Of a DNA stretch of 64,000 nt, positions 8,465 through 17,519 are shown one piece after another; position 1 is the first letter of the stretch, and the number at the start of each line of letters is the position of its first letter. The position numbers and the translations under genes were made by a program. This DNA is from Pantoea wallisii (GTDB taxonomy: Bacteria; Pseudomonadota; Gammaproteobacteria; Enterobacterales; Enterobacteriaceae): assembly GCF_002095485.1 (NCBI RefSeq), contig NZ_MLFS01000005.1:1-64000 (forward strand), given 5' to 3'. A model generated the notes under the pieces. The model was given only the letters and a program-made list of their open reading frames with translations, was not told the origin of the DNA and searched no databases.

Positions 8465-9188
8465 AGCGTGACGGATGGTTCGTCTCTAACGGGCGCAGAT
8501 CAAACAGCAGCACTTCGGCCTGCTCGCCGTGACTGAACGTCAGCGCCGATTCGTTACGCACGCGCGCACCATCGCCGGCGTTAAACACCATGCCGTTCAC
8601 CGTTACACTGCCTCGGGCAACGTGGATGTAAGCATAGCGATCCTTATCCAGCGTAATGGTCTCCTGCTCTGCACCGTCAAACAGGCCAGCGTAGATACGC
8701 ACATCCTGGCGAATTTTCAGTGAGCCGCTCTCACCCTCCGGCGAAATCACCAGTTTAAATTTGCCTCTCTTCTCCGCTGCGGTGACGCGGGTCTGCTGAT
8801 AAGCGGGCGCGCCACCTTTTTCAGCAGGGACCACCCAGATTTGCAGGAAATGAACGCCCTGCTCCTGCGAGTGGTTGAACTCACTGTGCGTCACGCCGGT
8901 ACCGGCACTCATCAGCTGGATATCGCCCGGCACAATCACCGAGCCGGTACCCATGGAGTCTTTATGCTCCAGCGCACCCTCAAGCACATAAGAGATAATC
9001 TCCATATTGCTGTGTGGGTGAGCACCAAAGCCACGGCCCTGCGCCACTTTATCATCGTTGATGACCAGCAGATCGGAGAAGCCGGTCTGCTTCGGGTCCC
9101 AGTAGTTGGCAAACGAAAAGGTGTGACGTGAGTGCAACCAGCCGTGATCGCCTAATCCGCGGGAGTCAGCTAAGCGTTGTTCAATCAT
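8463..9188 (-). CDS. Pirin family protein (bicupin; YhhW/quercetinase-like)
   Basis: The 241-residue product is a two-cupin pirin. The N-terminal cupin keeps the metal-binding pattern: GAHPHSNMEI supplies two His, and GVTHSEFNH supplies His and Glu. These are the ligands used in enterobacterial YhhW, a pirin with quercetin 2,3-dioxygenase activity. YhaK, which lacks them, is less similar. The ATG has a good AGGAG site. It lies alone, convergent with the hydrolase operon. A redox-sensing or dioxygenase role is possible, and the substrate in vivo is unknown. Confidence 0.85.
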   Translation of the reverse strand: MIEQRLADSRGLGDHGWLHSRHTFSFANYWDPKQTGFSDLLVINDDKVAQGRGFGAHPHSNMEIISYVLEGALEHKDSMGTGSVIVPGDIQLMSAGTGVTHSEFNHSQEQGVHFLQIWVVPAEKGGAPAYQQTRVTAAEKRGKFKLVISPEGESGSLKIRQDVRIYAGLFDGAEQETITLDKDRYAYIHVARGSVTVNGMVFNAGDGARVRNESALTFSHGEQAEVLLFDLRPLETNHPSR

Positions 9189-9410
9189 GATATTTTCTCC
9201 TGAAAGTGGGGTCAGGCGTTATCGCCTTTCCGATAGGAGAGAAATTATCGTAAACCCATTTGCGCTACAATAAGCTGATTTGGCAAAGAATGTATCAATT
9301 TAGTTGTCAATTAGCCTGTAGCAGAAGTTACGTAGCAGTGATGCTGATTGAGTGAAAGACATAGCGTGAGGATGGTCGCCAGGCGGCATGCGCGACCGAA
9401 AGATTAACCT

Positions 9411-9902
9411 TTATTCACTGAAACGACCGTCGGCAAACCGGTGCAGCGCGGCACCATCAAGCCGGTAACGCACCCATTCGTTCAGGGGCAACGCATCAAT
9501 GCTCTGATAAAACTCTTTCGCAGGCTGATCCCAGCTGAGCGCGCTCCACTCAATGCGGCCGCACTGTCGCTTTACCGCTTCCTGAGCAATGAATTTAAGC
9601 AGCGCTTTCCCAACGCCCAGACCACGGTAATCGGGCGAGAAGTAGAGATCTTCCATGTAGATGCCACGGCGGCCCAGCCACGCGGAGTAGCTGCTGGTGA
9701 TAACGGCATAGCCGGCGATAAAGCCGCCCATTTCGCAGATGAATGCCTCGGTATTACTCTCCGGGCTGAACAGCATGGTTCTGATCTGTTCTGGACTGGT
9801 CAGTGAATCCTGTAATCCCTGTTTATACACCGACAGTTCAGCAATCATGTTGTAGATGGCTTCAGCATCTTCCGGGCATGCCTGGCGGACAGTCAGGGTC
9901 AT
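9411..9902 (-). CDS. GNAT family N-acetyltransferase
   Basis: From the ATG at 9902 the protein has 163 residues with a complete GNAT fold. The acetyl-CoA binding loop is DYRGLGVGKALLKFIAQEA, preceded by the beta4 strand GIYMEDLYFSP, and the C-terminal motif is WDQPAKEFYQSIDA. It resembles the diamine acetyltransferase-like (SAT) subgroup. The frame stays open upstream to 10007 but that part overlaps the divergent LysR gene start and has no family similarity, so 9902 is preferred. Substrate is unknown. Confidence 0.85.
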   Translation of the reverse strand: MTLTVRQACPEDAEAIYNMIAELSVYKQGLQDSLTSPEQIRTMLFSPESNTEAFICEMGGFIAGYAVITSSYSAWLGRRGIYMEDLYFSPDYRGLGVGKALLKFIAQEAVKRQCGRIEWSALSWDQPAKEFYQSIDALPLNEWVRYRLDGAALHRFADGRFSE

Positions 9903-9998
9903 AAGGGGGTTCTTTCTCTGCAGGGGATTGTAGCAGTTGATAATAATCGTTAATGTTGCGTGAATGAATTGCAATAAAATCAACAACAGGTGAATTTC

Positions 9999-10934
9999 AT
10001 GCATCATGTATTACGCCGGCTGGATCTGAACTTATTGCCGGTTTTCGATGCTGTGTTCAGGCATCGCTCGGTCCGGCTGGCGGCGATTGAACTCTCCCTG
10101 AGTACCTCGGCGCTTAGCCATGCGCTATCGCGTTTGCGTGAATTCTTGAAAGATCCGCTGTTTTACCGTGACGGCCATAAAATGTGTCCGAGCGTCTACG
10201 CCTGTGAGCTTGCGCCATTCATTGCTGAGACGCTGGCATCACTGAATAAACACCTCTGCCCGGCAGAGCCGTTTAACCCGATGTTAAACGATGGCTGTTT
10301 CAAAATCGCGGTGACCGATTACACGGCCTTTTGCGTATTTCCCGGCCTGATGAAGGCCCTTAATGCATCAGCGCCCAACCTGCGCTTTGAACTGTGCCAT
10401 TTGCCGCACAATCCGGCACTTACGGAGCTTTTAGCGGGGGAAGTCGATCTGGCCCTGAGCTTTAGCGAGCCAGGCGATGATAAGCACCCGGAGATGGAGG
10501 AGACAGATCTCTTCAGCGATGAGTTTGTTGTGGCCAGTAATATGCAGAGAACCAGCCTGACGCTGGAGGCTTATCTTGCAGCCGGCCATCTGGTAGTTAC
10601 CCCCTGGAATGAGAAACAGGGTTTGCTGGATTCCCATCTTGAACGCCTGGGGCTGAAACGTAACATCGTAATAAAAACGCCATCAATGCTGAGTTCACCG
10701 TTTATCGTCGCTGAAAGTGATCTCTTAATGGCTATTCCGACCTTCGTTGCCGATAAGTTTGCACAGATTGCAGGCGTCAAAATATTTGATCTGCCGTTTA
10801 AAGCCCCACGCTTTACCGTAAAGATCTATTCGCATAAGCGCAGCGGCAAACGCGAAGCCGCTGACTGGCTAAAAACCATTATGGTGAGTAACGTTAAAAA
10901 TTGTCAGGGACGTACTCTTTCTGATATTGCTTGA
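9999..10934 (+). CDS. LysR family transcriptional regulator
   Basis: The product (311 residues) has an N-terminal winged helix-turn-helix with LDLNLLPVFDAVFRHRSVRL and STSALSHALSRLREFL, the usual LysR recognition region, then a periplasmic-binding-like effector domain. I chose ATG at 9999, eight bases after CAGG. A GTG at 9990 is also in frame. It is divergent from the GNAT gene, with their starts about 100 bases apart, which suggests it may control that gene and itself, as is common for LysR proteins. The inducer is not predictable. Confidence 0.9.
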   Translation: MHHVLRRLDLNLLPVFDAVFRHRSVRLAAIELSLSTSALSHALSRLREFLKDPLFYRDGHKMCPSVYACELAPFIAETLASLNKHLCPAEPFNPMLNDGCFKIAVTDYTAFCVFPGLMKALNASAPNLRFELCHLPHNPALTELLAGEVDLALSFSEPGDDKHPEMEETDLFSDEFVVASNMQRTSLTLEAYLAAGHLVVTPWNEKQGLLDSHLERLGLKRNIVIKTPSMLSSPFIVAESDLLMAIPTFVADKFAQIAGVKIFDLPFKAPRFTVKIYSHKRSGKREAADWLKTIMVSNVKNCQGRTLSDIA

Positions 10935-10962
10935 CCGCGGTAAGGGCACCTGTTGCCCGGAT

Positions 10963-11412
10963 TCAGGCTTTTGCCAACGGCTTCATTCTGAAGCTAATCC
11001 CCATACGATTAAGGGCGTTCATGGTAGCAATAACGATAGTAAGTTCGACCAGCTCCTTTTCCCCAAATACCGATAGCGCAGCGGCATAGGCTTCATCTGA
11101 CGCGTGGGTTTCACTGACGCGCGTGACCTCTTCTGTCCAGGCCAGTGCCGCCTTCTCCCTCTCAGAGAAGAGATAAGCCGCCTCCTCCCAGACCGGTATC
11201 AGTACTATCTTGTCTACCGACATGCCGCTTTTGATCAGATCCCGCGTGTGAATATCAATGCAGTGTGCGCAGCCGTTAATTTGTGAAGCTCTTAAAAATA
11301 CCAGGTGCACTAACTGATCAGGCAGGTTTGTTCCGGTGGTGGCGTAGTGATGCAGTGCGCCCAGCGCTTTTGCACCTTCCGTTGATACCTGAAACCAGTT
11401 TGGACGGGTCAT
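10963..11412 (-). CDS. Carboxymuconolactone decarboxylase/AhpD-like protein
   Basis: From the ATG at 11412 (AAAGGA site nine bases upstream) the product has 149 residues. The AhpD-like core NGCAHCIDIHTRDLIKSGMS carries the redox CxxC pair with the nearby His, so a peroxidase/thiol-reductase type activity is likelier than lactone decarboxylation. The rest is helical with WEEAAYLFSEREKAALAWTE, typical of the family. It is convergent with the LysR gene. Its partner reductant and substrate are unknown. Confidence 0.85.
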   Translation of the reverse strand: MTRPNWFQVSTEGAKALGALHHYATTGTNLPDQLVHLVFLRASQINGCAHCIDIHTRDLIKSGMSVDKIVLIPVWEEAAYLFSEREKAALAWTEEVTRVSETHASDEAYAAALSVFGEKELVELTIVIATMNALNRMGISFRMKPLAKA

Positions 11413-11644
11413 AGCGTTTTTCCTTTGTGAGATCGTTTGCTGCGATATTAGCGGCTCAGGATTGATAAAAAAGATGCAAAAACTGAAAAAACAGGTAGGA
11501 CATCGCCCTTGCAGCAACCGGGCGATGTCGCAGCTTGCAAATACGCACAGAAGAACAAATATGCCAGGCTCTCAGGAACAAATGCGCGCGCTGATTCGCG
11601 ATAGACTCCTGAAGATTACAACAGCTTATTGACTGGAGCCCCTG

Positions 11645-12031
11645 ATGTTTACTCATATGCGCATTGCCAGACCCGTGACTAATCCTGACCGCTCCTTTTT
11701 GCTGTATAGCAACGGACTAGGGCTGCAAAAGCTGGGTGCCTTTAACGATCATGCGGGTTTCGATGGAATCATGCTGGGTCGGGCGGATCTCGGCTGGCAT
11801 CTGGAGTTTACCCATTGCCAGGATCATCCGGTGAAGCCTTTGCCAACGGAAGAGGATTTACTGGTGCTCTATTTTTCTGACGAACAGGCGTGGCGTAATA
11901 CCGGTGAAAAGATGCTCGCTGCAGGTTTCATTGAAGTGCGGTCTTTTAACCCTTATTGGGCGATTAATGGAAAAACGTTCGCTGACCACGATGGATACAG
12001 AGTTGTGCTGCAGAACAGAGCATGGGCCTGA
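11645..12031 (+). CDS. VOC superfamily (glyoxalase/bleomycin-resistance-like) protein
   Basis: The 128-residue product has the paired beta-alpha-beta-beta-beta layout of VOC proteins: RIARPVTNPDRSFLLYSNGL, then a His-containing strand (GWHLEFTH), and a second half ending in DHDGYRVVLQN. It resembles YycE-type VOC proteins. The start ATG has a weak upstream GGAG. It stands alone between an AhpD-like gene and a small secreted protein gene. Metal ligand set and substrate are undefined. Confidence 0.75.
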   Translation: MFTHMRIARPVTNPDRSFLLYSNGLGLQKLGAFNDHAGFDGIMLGRADLGWHLEFTHCQDHPVKPLPTEEDLLVLYFSDEQAWRNTGEKMLAAGFIEVRSFNPYWAINGKTFADHDGYRVVLQNRAWA

Positions 12032-12116
12032 GCGACTCCGCAAATATTGCGAGCGCAGATGCAAAAAGGCCGCCCGATGGGCGACCGTCTTCAGCACTGA
12101 TTTTTGCTACCACTTC

Positions 12117-12332
12117 TTATTTGTATAATTCAGCGGTCATATGTACAACGTTGCCGTTACTCGCTTCAATAATTTTGTACTGAGCACCATCCTGCTGAGC
12201 CTGCGCGGCGATTTTCGCTTCCGCACCGTCAAGAGTCAGAGAAGTAGCGGTAACGGTTTGCGCGAAGCTGGCAGCTGACATCAGTGAAAGAGCGGCAACA
12301 GCGGCGATTGACATTGCTTTGATAGTTTTCAT
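12117..12332 (-). CDS. YhcN/BhsA-type small periplasmic stress protein (DUF1471)
   Basis: This 71-residue protein has a clear signal peptide (hydrophobic core AAVAALSLMSAASFA, cleavage likely before QTVTA) and a ~50-residue DUF1471 domain: LTLDGAEAKIAAQAQQDGA through IIEASNGNVVHMTAELYK. Enterobacterial DUF1471 proteins (BhsA, McbA, YhcN) are induced by stress and affect surface properties or biofilm. The start has AAGGATAAAGACC upstream. The ~290 bases before the next gene (12333-12623) are A/T-rich, hold its promoter region and show no other gene. Confidence 0.88.
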   Translation of the reverse strand: MKTIKAMSIAAVAALSLMSAASFAQTVTATSLTLDGAEAKIAAQAQQDGAQYKIIEASNGNVVHMTAELYK

Positions 12333-12623
12333 GGTCTTTATCCTTGGTTTGTGTAGTTGAAAGCATATTTGCTTTCGATGAGGTAATGATATCCAAGGTT
12401 ACTATTAACAAATTAACAATAAGTGCCGACATTGTATTCATGCTAACTATCACGTTAATAGCATTGCCGATATCAATTTGAGAACCGATGCTTTAGTGCA
12501 TCACAGATAACGCTTTTCAGGCCTGCCTTCGTAAATAAAAAGTGATTATCATGGCTCTAAACCGCCAACTCGCGCTACCTGACCACATTGAAGTTCGGTT
12601 GGTTCTGTTCTGAGGATTCCGCT

Positions 12624-13115
12624 ATGAGCACCTTTTACCAACTTACCGCTTCCAGCCTACGGGGCCAGCAAATCTCTATGGCAGACTACGCTGGCAAAGT
12701 CATTCTGGTCGTCAATACCGCCAGCCATTGTGGGTTCACACCTCAATATGCGGGACTTGAATCCCTCTACAAGAAGTACGCTGATCAGGGTTTAGTGGTG
12801 CTTGGGTTTCCCTGCAATCAGTTCGGTAAGCAGGAGCCCGGCAATGCTGATGAAATCGCGCAGACTTGCCACATTAACTACGGGGTGAGCTTTCCGATGT
12901 TCGAAAAAGTGGAGGTAAATGGTCCCGCAGCGCACCCGCTGTTTCGTTATCTGAAAGATGAACTGCCCGGTGTGCTGGGTGGCCGAATCAAGTGGAACTT
13001 CACAAAGTTTTTGATCGGGCGTGATGGCAAACCACTTAAACGTTTTGCCCCGATCTCTACACCCGAGAAAATAGAAACTGCAATACTTGCAACACTTAAA
13101 ACTGAGGAAGCCTGA
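12624..13115 (+). CDS. Glutathione peroxidase family protein (Cys type)
   Basis: The 163-residue product has the thiol peroxidase catalytic tetrad of the GPx family: Cys in NTASHCGFTPQY, Gln in GFPCNQFGKQEPG, Trp and Asn in IKWNFTKFLIG. A second Cys (AQTCHINYGV) suggests thioredoxin-dependent cycling, as in BtuE-like enzymes. I start at ATG 12624, preceded by GAGGA, rather than the longer frame from 12588. It likely detoxifies hydrogen or lipid peroxides in the cytoplasm. It is followed closely by a NUDIX gene. Confidence 0.92.
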   Translation: MSTFYQLTASSLRGQQISMADYAGKVILVVNTASHCGFTPQYAGLESLYKKYADQGLVVLGFPCNQFGKQEPGNADEIAQTCHINYGVSFPMFEKVEVNGPAAHPLFRYLKDELPGVLGGRIKWNFTKFLIGRDGKPLKRFAPISTPEKIETAILATLKTEEA

Positions 13116-13207
13116 CAGGAACCACCAGGCTGCTATTGCGCGGGCATTTTCCCCGGGATCGTATTGCATCATGGTGACTAACAATCTCCCGAAATAAGGA
13201 GGATAGA

Positions 13208-13765
13208 GTGAGAGAGATAAAAACATTGGCATCCAGACAAATTTACCGCAACCGCTGGATGACGCTTAAGGAAGATCGCATTTTAAGAGCCGACGGTAGC
13301 GAGGGGCTCTACTCCGTGATTGAAAAAGATGATTTCGTGGTTGTTATTCCGGTTGAGAATGATGAAATCTATCTGGTTGAGCAATACCGTTATCCGCTGG
13401 GCCAGAGAACCACAGAACTGCCACAGGGAAGTTGGGAGTGCTCTCCCGATGCTGCGCCTGAAGACATCGCAAGAGGCGAATTAAAAGAAGAAACGGGGTT
13501 GAGCGCGGGTAAAATGACGTATGTCGGATATCAGAAGCTCGCACAGGGCTACTCAGCGCAGGGTTATCATATCTACCTTGCCACACAGCTAACGTTTACC
13601 GGACAGCAACTTGACGAAGAAGAGTACGACCTGACGGTGAAAAAAATCAAAATCAGTGTCTTTTCTCAATTGATATGTGATGGCGAAATCACTGATGCGA
13701 CTTCCGTGACCGCTTTCCTGCTGGCGACGGCAAAAAATATGCTCTCATGCAGCGGCTCAAAATAA
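13208..13765 (+). CDS. NUDIX hydrolase (ADP-sugar pyrophosphatase-like)
   Basis: The product has 185 residues, starting at GTG 13208 behind a strong AAGGAGGA site. The Nudix box is recognisable as GSWECSPDAAPEDIARGELK followed by EETGL, with a Gly in place of the usual Arg of REL, a variation seen in this subgroup. VVIPVENDEIYLVEQYRYPL resembles ADP-ribose/ADP-sugar pyrophosphatases. It probably hydrolyses a nucleoside diphosphate-sugar, but specificity is uncertain. It follows the glutathione peroxidase by 92 bases and may be co-transcribed. Confidence 0.88.
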   Translation: MREIKTLASRQIYRNRWMTLKEDRILRADGSEGLYSVIEKDDFVVVIPVENDEIYLVEQYRYPLGQRTTELPQGSWECSPDAAPEDIARGELKEETGLSAGKMTYVGYQKLAQGYSAQGYHIYLATQLTFTGQQLDEEEYDLTVKKIKISVFSQLICDGEITDATSVTAFLLATAKNMLSCSGSK

Positions 13766-13889
13766 ACGAGATGAAAAGGTTAGGTTTCACAGTATGGATA
13801 TCTTCCTTTTTAATGAAGAGTATCATGCCCGCTTCTCTTATAAAGCGGACAGATAACGCCTGATATTGCTGTTCCTGAGCCTGTCAGGA

Positions 13890-14294
13890 TTAAAATTCAG
13901 GTTCTTCACCGGGTAGCGGCTCAGAGAGTTCCTGCCCTTCGAAACCGGCATAAAAAATCACCAGCTCCGTCGCCTGTTCAGTCGTATAACCACGATGCGC
14001 ACTGTTGACGGTTTCATTTACGGCCTCACCCGCTTTAACGCAGCAGGTAGCTCCCGTCTCTTTGTCTTCGATGGTCAGTTGGCCGGACAGAACATAGGCT
14101 GTATTCGGCATAGCATGGATGTGCCACGGCAGTTCACTGTGCGCAGGCAAAGACATGCGCATGACAGATATTGAGGGCTTACCTTCCGGATACTTCGTAT
14201 AGGGTTGTCCGTTCCATGCGGTTCCGCTTTGCAGTACCCGCTTATGCTCAATCTCTGTGGTGCCTTCATTTGATGACCGCTTATCGTCCGTCAT
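13890..14294 (-). CDS. Cupin domain protein
   Basis: The 134-residue product is a single cupin barrel. The first motif is LPWHIHAMPNTAYVLSGQLT with two His, and the second ends in NSAHRGYTTEQATELVIFYAG. The acidic C-terminus (LPGEEPEF) and N-terminus look disordered. The start has AGGAGGAG upstream. Function is unknown and the isolated setting gives no clue. Confidence 0.8.
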   Translation of the reverse strand: MTDDKRSSNEGTTEIEHKRVLQSGTAWNGQPYTKYPEGKPSISVMRMSLPAHSELPWHIHAMPNTAYVLSGQLTIEDKETGATCCVKAGEAVNETVNSAHRGYTTEQATELVIFYAGFEGQELSEPLPGEEPEF

Positions 14295-14498
14295 GACTCC
14301 TCCTGCTCGTTAGATCTCTGTATTGTCAGGCGGAAGTGTAGCTGATGCAGGCATATCGGCTTACTGAGGGGTGTATTAAGAAATTCTACCGGGCTCAACC
14401 CTTTATTATTCACCCGCACAAAAAACAGTACAGGGGCCTGATATAAAGCCCCTGCGGATAACGTGCTCTGGCTCTGTTCAGCTTAGAGCAGAAGAGCT

Positions 14499-15355
14499 TT
14501 AAACCGGTCCGTTTACCGGTGGTACAACTCCCTCGATTTGCTCCTGCTGTGCACCGGATCCCGGACGTGCAGGGCCCAGTACAGGCTCCTGGCCTAAAAT
14601 GTCAGGCTGCTCTTTAGCGGTAAATTCGCCGCGTCCGTCAAACGCCGGGCCCTCGCTCCAGCGACCTTTTGGCAGTGGTTTATCCAGGGAGGTGTTCAGG
14701 CAATAGTATGAGTGCTCCTGCGCTTCACTCTCCTGCGGGAAGCTGTTTGGAATCGGCAGTGAGGCGTTCAGGCCACCCATATCCTCAATCACTGCCAGCC
14801 ACTGTTGCTGATGCATGGTATCGCGGGCAATAAGGAATGAGAGGAAATCTTTCATGCCTTTATCTTCGGTGAGGTTATACAGTCGGGTCGCCAGTACGCG
14901 CCCGGTTGCCTCCGCCGTGACATTGGCCAGCATATCCGCAGCGACGTTACCGGAGGCATAGATATGGCTCATATCAAAAGGCATGCCGTTGGCGTTGACC
15001 GGCATTGCTGCCAATCCCGAAGAGAGAATATGACGAGGATTCATGCCCCCCAGAATCGCGTTAACAATGGATCTTTTGCCGACGCTTCCTGATAGGAGAG
15101 CGGCGCGCCTTCAAGATTCAGGGCAACGGCATAGCCCAGCATCTCAATATGGCTAAGCTCTTCGGTTGCCGTGGAAATTAACAGATCTCTGATGCGGGCA
15201 TCGCCACGCGCGCCCATCGCCTGGAAGAAGTACTGCATTGCTACACGAATCTCCCCTTCTACGCCACCGATAGCCTGTTGCAGCAGCATGGCGAATTCAG
15301 GATCTGCCTTTTCAACCCGAACGGGGAATTGCATTTTAGATGAGTGATGAAACAT
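14499..15355 (-). pseudogene. Manganese catalase (non-haem), split by a one-base frameshift
   Basis: Two frames together give a normal Mn catalase. The first (from ATG 15355, AGGAG site) encodes the first half of the four-helix bundle, with metal-ligand segments GGVEGEIRVAMQYFF and TATEELSHIEML. The second begins MNPRHILSSGLAAMPVN and includes TAEATGRVLATRLYNLT and ARDTMHQQQW. The break is near 15066-15073: restoring one base converts DPLLTRFWGA into DPxVNAILGG running straight into MNPRH, giving 285 residues. Such enzymes disproportionate hydrogen peroxide. The four-base ATGA overlap of the two frames could mimic coupling, but homology favours one interrupted gene. Confidence 0.8.
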
Positions 15356-15495
15356 GACTTTCTCCTGGTAGATTTAAATATCTTGGCAGGAAAAAGCCTG
15401 GCTGGTGAAACCGGATAAATAAAGCGTAACGAGAATCATTTTCAATAAGCGCACCGCGACCGGTCGCGCCTTTTATTGGTTATGCTCCGGCAGAC

Positions 15496-16143
15496 CTATA
15501 GTTTGGCACTGTATAACACCGGCCCTGTGGGCTGCCCGGTTGTTGATCCGCCCCTGGGTTCCAGGCTCACGGCCAGCACAGCATTCTCCATAGAGATCGC
15601 TTTTGTAATCTCAATGGTGCGGGCTGATCCACCCTCAATAAGGCCCAGTGAAACCGGAGCGCGCCCGGCCGGAATCACCCATAGCTCAAGACTCTTGTCT
15701 GAAGCGACACGCGTAACATTTACCGGTGTAAGCTCGAGGCGATCGCGCGTACTGCTGGCGCTAACAACCCACTGGCCGCTATGCTGCTCGCCATTGAGCA
15801 CCGTCAATGGCGCAAGCGCAGACGGACGGATGACAAAGGTATAGAGAAGTACAGCGAAGACCAGCCCGGCCGCGGTAAGCCAGGGAAGTGAACGCGGATA
15901 GTGATGCGTGGGGGCTTTCTCCGGCAGCGCGAGCGCGATTTTTTTCCATACGCGTTCAGGCGGCGCGATCGGTTGCAGATGATTATCCATACCGCTCAAC
16001 AGATTTAGCCAGCGCGCCACTGCAGCGGCCAGTTCAGGCTCCGTTTTTAACCTTCGCTGGAAACGTAACCTGGCCGCACCGCGCAGTGTACCCAGCGCAT
16101 ACTCCGCAGCCAGAGCTTCATCGCGCTGTTGATGTGTGTTCAT
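15496..16143 (-). CDS. Anti-sigma factor (RskA/ChrR-like)
   Basis: The product (~215 residues) has a cytoplasmic N-terminal anti-sigma region (EYALGTLRGAARLRFQRRLK), one membrane segment (WLTAAGLVFAVLLYTFVI) and an extracytoplasmic RskA-type domain (LWVIPAGRAPVSLGLIEGGS). This matches anti-sigma-K factors that hold an ECF sigma at the membrane. The ATG at 16143 overlaps the sigma gene's stop codon (ATGA), so the pair is translationally coupled. Confidence 0.9.
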   Translation of the reverse strand: MNTHQQRDEALAAEYALGTLRGAARLRFQRRLKTEPELAAAVARWLNLLSGMDNHLQPIAPPERVWKKIALALPEKAPTHHYPRSLPWLTAAGLVFAVLLYTFVIRPSALAPLTVLNGEQHSGQWVVSASSTRDRLELTPVNVTRVASDKSLELWVIPAGRAPVSLGLIEGGSARTIEITKAISMENAVLAVSLEPRGGSTTGQPTGPVLYSAKL

Positions 16144-16694
16144 AAGCCCACGCACTCCCGCAGATGCGCCAGACCCCGGCGAATCCAGCTTTTAACCGAG
16201 CCGACAGGCTGCTGCAGCCAGTCAGCGATATCACTGTGAGACATCCCCTGATAGTAGGCCAGAGAGATACTTTGCCGCTGTTCACTGCTTAAATTTTGCA
16301 GGCAGTGATGTAAACGCTCAGCCTGATTTTTATCGCGTGCGTCATTCTGCTCGTCACCTGAGGGTTTAAACCCTTCATCAGTAATCGGCTCGCTGTTACG
16401 TACCTGTCGGATATAGCTGCTCCGCAGCCAGTCAATGCACCGGTTGCGCACGATGTGCGTCATCCACGTCATAGGGGAACTTAGCGCAGGGTTAAACGAT
16501 GGGGCACTGTTCCACACCGTAATAAAGCAGTCATGCAGAACATCTTCCGCCCAAACGCGATTACCCAAGGTGCGCAATGCCACAGCAAACAGCTGTGGCG
16601 ATGTGAGCCGGTAGAGCCGTTCAAAGGCACGGCGGTCGCCATTCACGACCGCCTTGATCAAAGTATTAAGCTCTTGCGCCTGGGCTGCGTCCAT
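16140..16694 (-). CDS. ECF RNA polymerase sigma factor (SigK-like)
   Basis: The product (184 residues from ATG 16694; a GTG at 16736 is also possible) contains region 2 (RAFERLYRLTSPQLFAVALR, AEDVLHDCFITVWNSAPSF) and region 4 (LSSEQRQSISLAYYQGMSHS, then PVGSVKSWIRRGLAHLRE). It is a group 4 sigma lacking region 3. It sits between a fasciclin-domain secreted protein and its own RskA-like anti-sigma, in one tight leftward operon, so autoregulation and control of the fasciclin gene are likely. Confidence 0.92.
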   Translation of the reverse strand: MDAAQAQELNTLIKAVVNGDRRAFERLYRLTSPQLFAVALRTLGNRVWAEDVLHDCFITVWNSAPSFNPALSSPMTWMTHIVRNRCIDWLRSSYIRQVRNSEPITDEGFKPSGDEQNDARDKNQAERLHHCLQNLSSEQRQSISLAYYQGMSHSDIADWLQQPVGSVKSWIRRGLAHLRECVGL

Positions 16695-16736
16695 AGAGTG
16701 TCCGGATGGGTGTAAATCCAATCCGAGTATAGGCAC

Positions 16737-17302
16737 TTATTCAGGCATCAGAACAGTATCAATGACGTTGATAACACCATTTTTCTGGTACACATCATAC
16801 GTGCTGATATTGGCAATATTACCCTGCCCATCTTTGAGCTGAATATTGTGCGGACCGTTATTCATGATCCATAAAGGCTTACCGTTTACCGTTTTAGTTC
16901 GGCATGACCACCGCCCTGTTTAATCTTTTGGTCCAGCGCTTTCATGTCATATTTGCCGGCAACCACATGGTAAGTCAGTACGCTGCTCAGCTTCGCCTTA
17001 TTTTCCGGTTTAAGCAGTGTATCAACCGCGCCCGCCGGCAATTTGGCAAACGCAGCGTTTGTCGGTGCAAATACCGTAAACGGACCTTTACCTTGTAGTG
17101 TTTCAACCAGCCCCGCTGCCTTCACGGCCGCGACCAGCGTAGTGTGGTCTTTAGAGTTGAGAGCATTTTCAACGATATCTTTTTGCGGATACATTGCCGC
17201 GCCACCTACCATGACAGTGTTGTTGTTCATGGCGGCCCAGGAGCCTGCTGAGACGAAAAGTGCGGCGAATACAACGGAAAGGCGGGTTAACTTTTTCATC
17301 AT
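16737..17302 (-). pseudogene. Secreted fasciclin-domain protein, frameshifted in a homopolymer
   Basis: From ATG 17302 (GAGGA site) the protein has a signal peptide ([17 protein letters not shown]) and a fasciclin domain: [46 protein letters not shown]. As written it ends at 16886 after GGGHAELKR. Restoring one A in the run at 16892-16895 gives [20 protein letters not shown] and a normal C-terminus (NVIDTVLMPE), stop at 16737, 188 residues. The restored stop lies directly before the sigma gene. Fasciclin proteins mediate surface adhesion. Confidence 0.82.
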
Positions 17303-17519
17303 ATATCCTCGATTAAGGAGCAATGAAGTTGCTCACAATGGGATATACGGAAAAGCAGCGTAAACGGATGCAGCGGATCGCGAAAATTTTTAAATATAGC
17401 TGTTTTCCCCGACGGCACCAGAAATGAGCGCGCCACAAAAACTGCTAAGTGGCTGTAACATCTATGGTTTACAACCGGCAGCGACCTCTTAGCTGCTGCC
17501 TGTTTTTTCACCTTGCAGA

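Noticed and set aside
15041..15044. ATGA overlap of the two Mn-catalase frames as a genuine two-gene design
   Set aside because: The second frame starts mid-domain and joins perfectly to the first after adding one base, so a single interrupted gene is more likely.
17477..17508. Plus-strand terminator GGCAGC/GCTGCC plus T tract after the porin gene
   Set aside because: The loop is long and the T tract lies on the strand without an upstream gene; not convincing as a terminator for the porin.
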